From DASQYE01 sp036389675 (GTDB lineage: Bacteria; Acidobacteriota; Blastocatellia; Pyrinomonadales; Pyrinomonadaceae), in contig DASVWI010000036.1 of assembly GCA_036389675.1 (NCBI GenBank), forward strand, positions 62,001-126,000: DNA of 64,000 bases, written 5' to 3'. A model generated the notes under the pieces. That model was not told the DNA's origin, searched no databases, and saw nothing but the letters and a program-made list of their open reading frames with translations. This document shows, piece by piece, positions 60,208-64,000 of the stretch (positions are counted from its first letter, which is position 1; each line of letters begins with the position of its first letter). The position numbers were made by a program, and so were the translations under genes.

Positions 60208-60786
60208 GGGATGAGCGGGGGATGGCGTAAGGATGAAGGACGACGGTTGATTATTCAAGTCGAATCAAGGCGCTTTCATCCTCGCTGCTTTACGGTTCGC
60301 TCTTCTGCGCGGCGGAGTGTTCAGGAATCAGAACAACATTTGAGCGCGCACGGCTGCGAAGTTTTACGATTCTCCAAAAATACAGATGCGACATCTGCCT
60401 TTCGTCCAAACACGGCAAGATTTCCGCGCACCCCCGCACAACCTCGAATCGATTTAGCTCGTGAATGAAGCTGTCTCGCCCGCAGAGCGATTGTCGGCAT
60501 GATCGTTGCAACTTTCCCTTTGAGAGATGACGCGCCTGATTTCCAACTGTTCCAGTTATGGAACGATTGGCTGAAGGCTACGCTTTCGAGTCGAAAAGCT
60601 GCTCTATAACATCAAGCACGGAAAGCTGAGCAACCAGAGGCCGCAACCCCGAGAATGTGCTTCCGCGCTTTGGTCGAGCAGGCTCGCGAAACGCTTCATG
60701 CGTTCGCTCGACGGCCCCAATTTTCGCGCGCACCCGATAGTTGCAGGTTCGCACTCCATTCAACTTTAGAACTTCTGGAGATAGTT
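60208..60786. other. Long intergenic region upstream of the receptor gene
   Basis: No convincing coding sequence on either strand. 60229-60284 resembles a worn family A repeat (AAGGATGAAGG ... CTTTCATCC). A GGCTACGCTTTCGAGTCGAA-like inverted motif lies near 60580. The receptor promoter should be here but no consensus pair stands out. Confidence 0.4.
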
Positions 60787-63700
60787 ATGAGGATAAAAAT
60801 ATTTCTATTGATGAGCCTAATGCTCTGCCTTCCCACGGCGGCGTGGGCACAGACGAGTCGTGGCACGGTCACGGGCACGGTCACGGACGTTAACGGCGCT
60901 GTCATACAGGGAGCCAACGTCGTCCTGATTAATACGCAGACGACCGTGGAGCGCTCGACCGTCACGAACAACGAAGGCTACTATCGCTTCGATGCGGTCG
61001 ACCTTGGAACCTATTCGATCAGGACGACCGCCGCGAACTTCGGCGAGAGTCTCAAGACGGGCGTGCAGGTGCAGGCCAATCAGGTCTCGGACAACAACGT
61101 GCAGCTTGCCCCCGCCGGACAACAGATCACCGTCGACGTGACGGCGGATTCGGCGGCGCTGCTGCAAACGGAAGCTCCCGTCAGGGGCGGCAATATCGAA
61201 ACCAAGCAGATCACGGAGTTGCCCATCGCGCTACGTAATCCCGTCGCGCTCGCGCTCACCCTTCCCGGCGTCTCGACCAATCGCTACGGCAACGGCGTCC
61301 AGAGCTTCTCGGTCAACGGCGCGCGCCAGCGCTCGAACAACTTCCTGATCGACGGCACGGAGAACAACGACATCTCGGTCGCGGGTCAGGGCTTTCAAAT
61401 CACCAACCCTGACGCCGTGCAGGAAGTCTCGGTTCAGACTTCAAACTACGACGCGGAGTTCGGACGCGCGGGCGGCGCGGTCGTCAACGTCATCACCAAG
61501 GCCGGAACGAACGACTTCCACGGCTCGCTCTCTTACCTCGGCGACTCGACGCGCGACGACGCGATCACCACGGCCCAGAGCCGCGACCCGGTGGTAGTCG
61601 CCCGCGGCTATCCGCTCAAAGGCACGGAGCACTGGATGTCCGGAACCATCGGCGGGCCTGTGATACTGCCGCGCTTCGGCGAGGGCGGCTCGATGTTCGG
61701 TTACAATGGCCGCAATCGCACCTTCTTCTTCGTGGCGATACAGGATCAGCGTCAGGGGGCACAAACCGCTTCGACCGTCACGACGCTCTCCACGGCGGGA
61801 CGCCTGCGCCTGCGCTCGCTCTTCCCCTTAGGCACGAACCCCAGAGTGGACACGTACCTGTCTCTGACGCAGGGCGTCGATGCCACGGCCAACCTGTTCA
61901 CGACCGATCTGGGCCTCGGGCGCGGCGGCATAGAGTTCGGCGAAGCGAGCCCTTCTTTCCCGCTCACGCTCTCGGACTTTCAGACGCAGTTTCGCATAGA
62001 CCACAAGATCGGCGAGAACGATCAGTTGTCCGTGCGTTATCTCTCGGACTTTAACGGAACGCCCGTCGGCGGATTCCTCGGCGGCAACTTCCCGGACGTT
62101 ATCACGAGCCAGCAGAACAAGTATCAGAACGCCCTGATCACCGAAACGCACGTCTTCTCGCCGAGCATGACCAACGAGATGCGTTTGTCTTACAACCGCA
62201 TCGACCTCTCTTTCCCGCTCGACCCGAAGAACCCGCTCGGGCAGACCCTGGCCTGCATTCAAATCACGAACATCTCCAACTGCGCGACCACGGGCGGAAC
62301 GCAGTTGACCGTCAACTCCGTCTTTCCGCAGGGACGCGTAGCCAACAACTATGTCTTGCAGGACACGGTCACGTACGTGCGCGGCAACCATACTTTCCGC
62401 GGCGGCCTCGACATTCTCATGCAGCGCTCAAGACAGTTTGCGCCGATCAACGAGCGCGGCGATACGCGCTACGGCGATAGCTCCGTCGGCGGCGTCACCT
62501 TCTCGGCCTTCGCCAACTTCGTTGACGATTTCGGCGGCTCGGGCTCTGCCAACCGCACCTTCGGCAGCGCACGCTATTACCCCGAGCTGATTCGTCAGGC
62601 TTACTTTCTTCAGGATCGCTGGAAATATTCGCAGAGCCTGACGCTGACCTTCGGCCTGCGTTACGAGAACTTCGGTGTGCCGTTCAATACGCTTCGCACG
62701 TCGGCCTTCACCGGCCTCTTCAACATTGACCCTGTGACCTTCACAGGCCCATTCAATCAACCGAACAGCATCCCGCATGACAATAACAACTTTGCCCCGA
62801 CCTTCGGCATCGCCTACTCGCCTTCGCTCGAGGGCGACGGATTCATGGCGCGCCTTGTCGGCCAGCAGAAGACCGTGATTCGCGCCGGTTATCAGATCGG
62901 CTACGACTCCTTCTTCAACAACCTTGCGTCGAATGCTTCGACCGCAGCGCCCAACGTCGTGCAGACGGTCACAACCTCGACGCCGACGGCAGCCAACCCG
63001 CGCGGCCTTGCCAACCTCTCTTCGCTGGTTCCGACCGCTCCGCGCGCCTTAACGCCGCAGGACGCGCAGAACAACCTGCTCGCTCCGAACCTCGTCAATC
63101 CTTATTACCAGCGGTGGTCGCTGAGCATTCAGCGCGCCCTGCCCTTCAACATGGTGGCCGAAGTCGCATACGTCGGCTCGAAGGGCACGAAGCTCTACGT
63201 GACGGAAGACCTCAACCCCGTCGTGCCGGCGGCCCTGCAACGCAGGCCCGCCAACTTTGCGACCATCCCGGCCTCGCGTCTCTCGCAGCGCCTCGACGTG
63301 CTGCAAGGCGCGCGCAACATCCGCACCAACGGCGGCGACTCGAATTATCATTCGGGACAATTCCAGTTGACGCGACGCTTCGCCAACAACTTTTCGGTCA
63401 CGGGCGCTTACACATGGTCTAAGCTGATCGATAACGGCAGCGACACCTTTACCCTGACAGCCGTTAGCTCGCAGGGCACAGCCGCGCTTCCGAGCGCGTT
63501 CGGCGGGCTACGCTCTGATCGCGGGCTCTCGCTCTTCAATCGCGCACACCGCGCTTCGATCACCTACGTCTACGCCATCCCGTTCATGCGTGAGCAGCGT
63601 GGCTTCATTGGTCATCTGCTCGGCGGGTTCGAGGTCTCGGGCGTCACCACGTTCGAGAGCGGCGTGCCCCTGAACATCCTTAACGGCACGGACGCAGACG

Positions 63701-64000
63701 GCATCGGCGGCGCGGCTGACCGTCCCGTCCTTAACCCAGATGGTCAGCGCGGGGTGCGCGCCATCATCGCGACCGCCTCCAGCCCGAGCCCCACAGGCTA
63801 CGTCAACCCGGAAGTCGTCATCGGGCACACGGCGGGCGGCGCTGACATCTTCCAGCCGATTGACCCGCTCACGGCGCAGTATATACAGGCCGGGGCTGGA
63901 ACCAGATTCCCGGTCGGCAATCTGGGCCGCAACACGGCGCTCACGCCCGGCATCAACAACTGGAACATGAACATCACGAAGCGCACGAGAATCTCGGAGA
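60787..64000 (+). CDS. Cna-B/TonB-dependent receptor-like outer-membrane protein (Oar-type), C-terminus cut by window edge
   Basis: The frame is open from ATG 60787 to the window end, giving about 1071 residues. It has a signal peptide (FLLMSLMLCLPTAAWAQ) and then a carboxypeptidase-regulatory/Cna-B domain (GTVTGTVTDVNGAVIQGANV, NNEGYYRFDAVDLGTYSI). A plug-like domain follows (VNGARQRSNNFLIDGTENND, AEFGRAGGAVVNVITKAGTN), then beta-barrel strands. Such large receptors occur in many copies in Acidobacteriota; they are thought to import oligosaccharides or other large ligands, but most are uncharacterised. No SusD partner can be seen within the window. The family call is firm. Confidence 0.92.
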   Translation, partial: MRIKIFLLMSLMLCLPTAAWAQTSRGTVTGTVTDVNGAVIQGANVVLINTQTTVERSTVTNNEGYYRFDAVDLGTYSIRTTAANFGESLKTGVQVQANQVSDNNVQLAPAGQQITVDVTADSAALLQTEAPVRGGNIETKQITELPIALRNPVALALTLPGVSTNRYGNGVQSFSVNGARQRSNNFLIDGTENNDISVAGQGFQITNPDAVQEVSVQTSNYDAEFGRAGGAVVNVITKAGTNDFHGSLSYLGDSTRDDAITTAQSRDPVVVARGYPLKGTEHWMSGTIGGPVILPRFGEGGSMFGYNGRNRTFFFVAIQDQRQGAQTASTVTTLSTAGRLRLRSLFPLGTNPRVDTYLSLTQGVDATANLFTTDLGLGRGGIEFGEASPSFPLTLSDFQTQFRIDHKIGENDQLSVRYLSDFNGTPVGGFLGGNFPDVITSQQNKYQNALITETHVFSPSMTNEMRLSYNRIDLSFPLDPKNPLGQTLACIQITNISNCATTGGTQLTVNSVFPQGRVANNYVLQDTVTYVRGNHTFRGGLDILMQRSRQFAPINERGDTRYGDSSVGGVTFSAFANFVDDFGGSGSANRTFGSARYYPELIRQAYFLQDRWKYSQSLTLTFGLRYENFGVPFNTLRTSAFTGLFNIDPVTFTGPFNQPNSIPHDNNNFAPTFGIAYSPSLEGDGFMARLVGQQKTVIRAGYQIGYDSFFNNLASNASTAAPNVVQTVTTSTPTAANPRGLANLSSLVPTAPRALTPQDAQNNLLAPNLVNPYYQRWSLSIQRALPFNMVAEVAYVGSKGTKLYVTEDLNPVVPAALQRRPANFATIPASRLSQRLDVLQGARNIRTNGGDSNYHSGQFQLTRRFANNFSVTGAYTWSKLIDNGSDTFTLTAVSSQGTAALPSAFGGLRSDRGLSLFNRAHRASITYVYAIPFMREQRGFIGHLLGGFEVSGVTTFESGVPLNILNGTDADGIGGAADRPVLNPDGQRGVRAIIATASSPSPTGYVNPEVVIGHTAGGADIFQPIDPLTAQYIQAGAGTRFPVGNLGRNTALTPGINNWNMNITKRTRISE

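Noticed and set aside
1..64000. tRNA, rRNA, integrase or prophage signals
   Set aside because: Intergenic spaces were scanned by eye for tRNA-like ends and attachment-type repeats and none was found; a dedicated tRNA search could still find one.

Overview
The window looks like a stretch of an acidobacterial chromosome, possibly class Blastocatellia. That placement is an inference. It rests on the high GC content, a partial Cna-B/TonB-type outer-membrane receptor of the kind Acidobacteriota carry in many copies, a Gram-negative capsule/O-antigen type exporter, and the mixture of families. No rRNA, tRNA, CRISPR array, integrase or transposase gene was seen.

Layout. (1) 1-4.6 kb, minus strand: a sugar aminotransferase (cut by the window edge), a hexapeptide acetyltransferase, a Wzc-type tyrosine autokinase and an RmlD-type reductase. 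(2) 4.6-9.8 kb: four tandem paralogous secreted beta-helix proteins with related upstream leaders; three have matching promoters. (3) 10.0-37.8 kb, plus strand: a large surface-polysaccharide locus. It holds a Wzm/Wzt ABC exporter, a radical SAM protein, a GNAT acetyltransferase, a DCC-HTTM pair, two asparagine-synthase-like amidotransferases, a nucleotidyltransferase, WbqC, three NAD-dependent sugar dehydratases/epimerases, a second DegT aminotransferase, six probable glycosyltransferases and five methyltransferases. Many of these genes overlap by 1-30 nt and so look translationally coupled. (4) 38.0-45.1 kb: a HerA-type ATPase, then two MBOAT/SGNH acylation pairs facing each other. (5) 45.4-49.9 kb: an RsbR-RsbS-RsbT stressosome-type module followed by a HATPase-PP2C fusion and an RsbT-like/histidine-kinase fusion. 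(6) 49.9-60.2 kb: two secreted paralogues, Mpl, an M20 peptidase, a small secreted protein, a NYN-domain protein, an M1 aminopeptidase and HrpB. (7) 60.8 kb to the end: the receptor, cut by the window edge.

How the genes may work together. Regions 1, 3 and 4 plausibly make, decorate (amidation, N- and O-acetylation, methylation) and export a complex polysaccharide, with the Wzc-like kinase controlling chain length or assembly. The beta-helix proteins between the two sugar regions may act at the cell surface, but nothing in the sequence proves this. The Rsb module has no sigma factor, RsbU, RsbV or RsbW beside it; its nearest candidate output is the RsbT-like histidine kinase.

Spread between genes are at least three families of palindromic repeats, plus one single hairpin. 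Family A (built on the heptad GGATGAA) has six clear copies, and several neighbouring genes take their stop codon from it. Family B has four copies. Family C has one full palindrome and one fragment.
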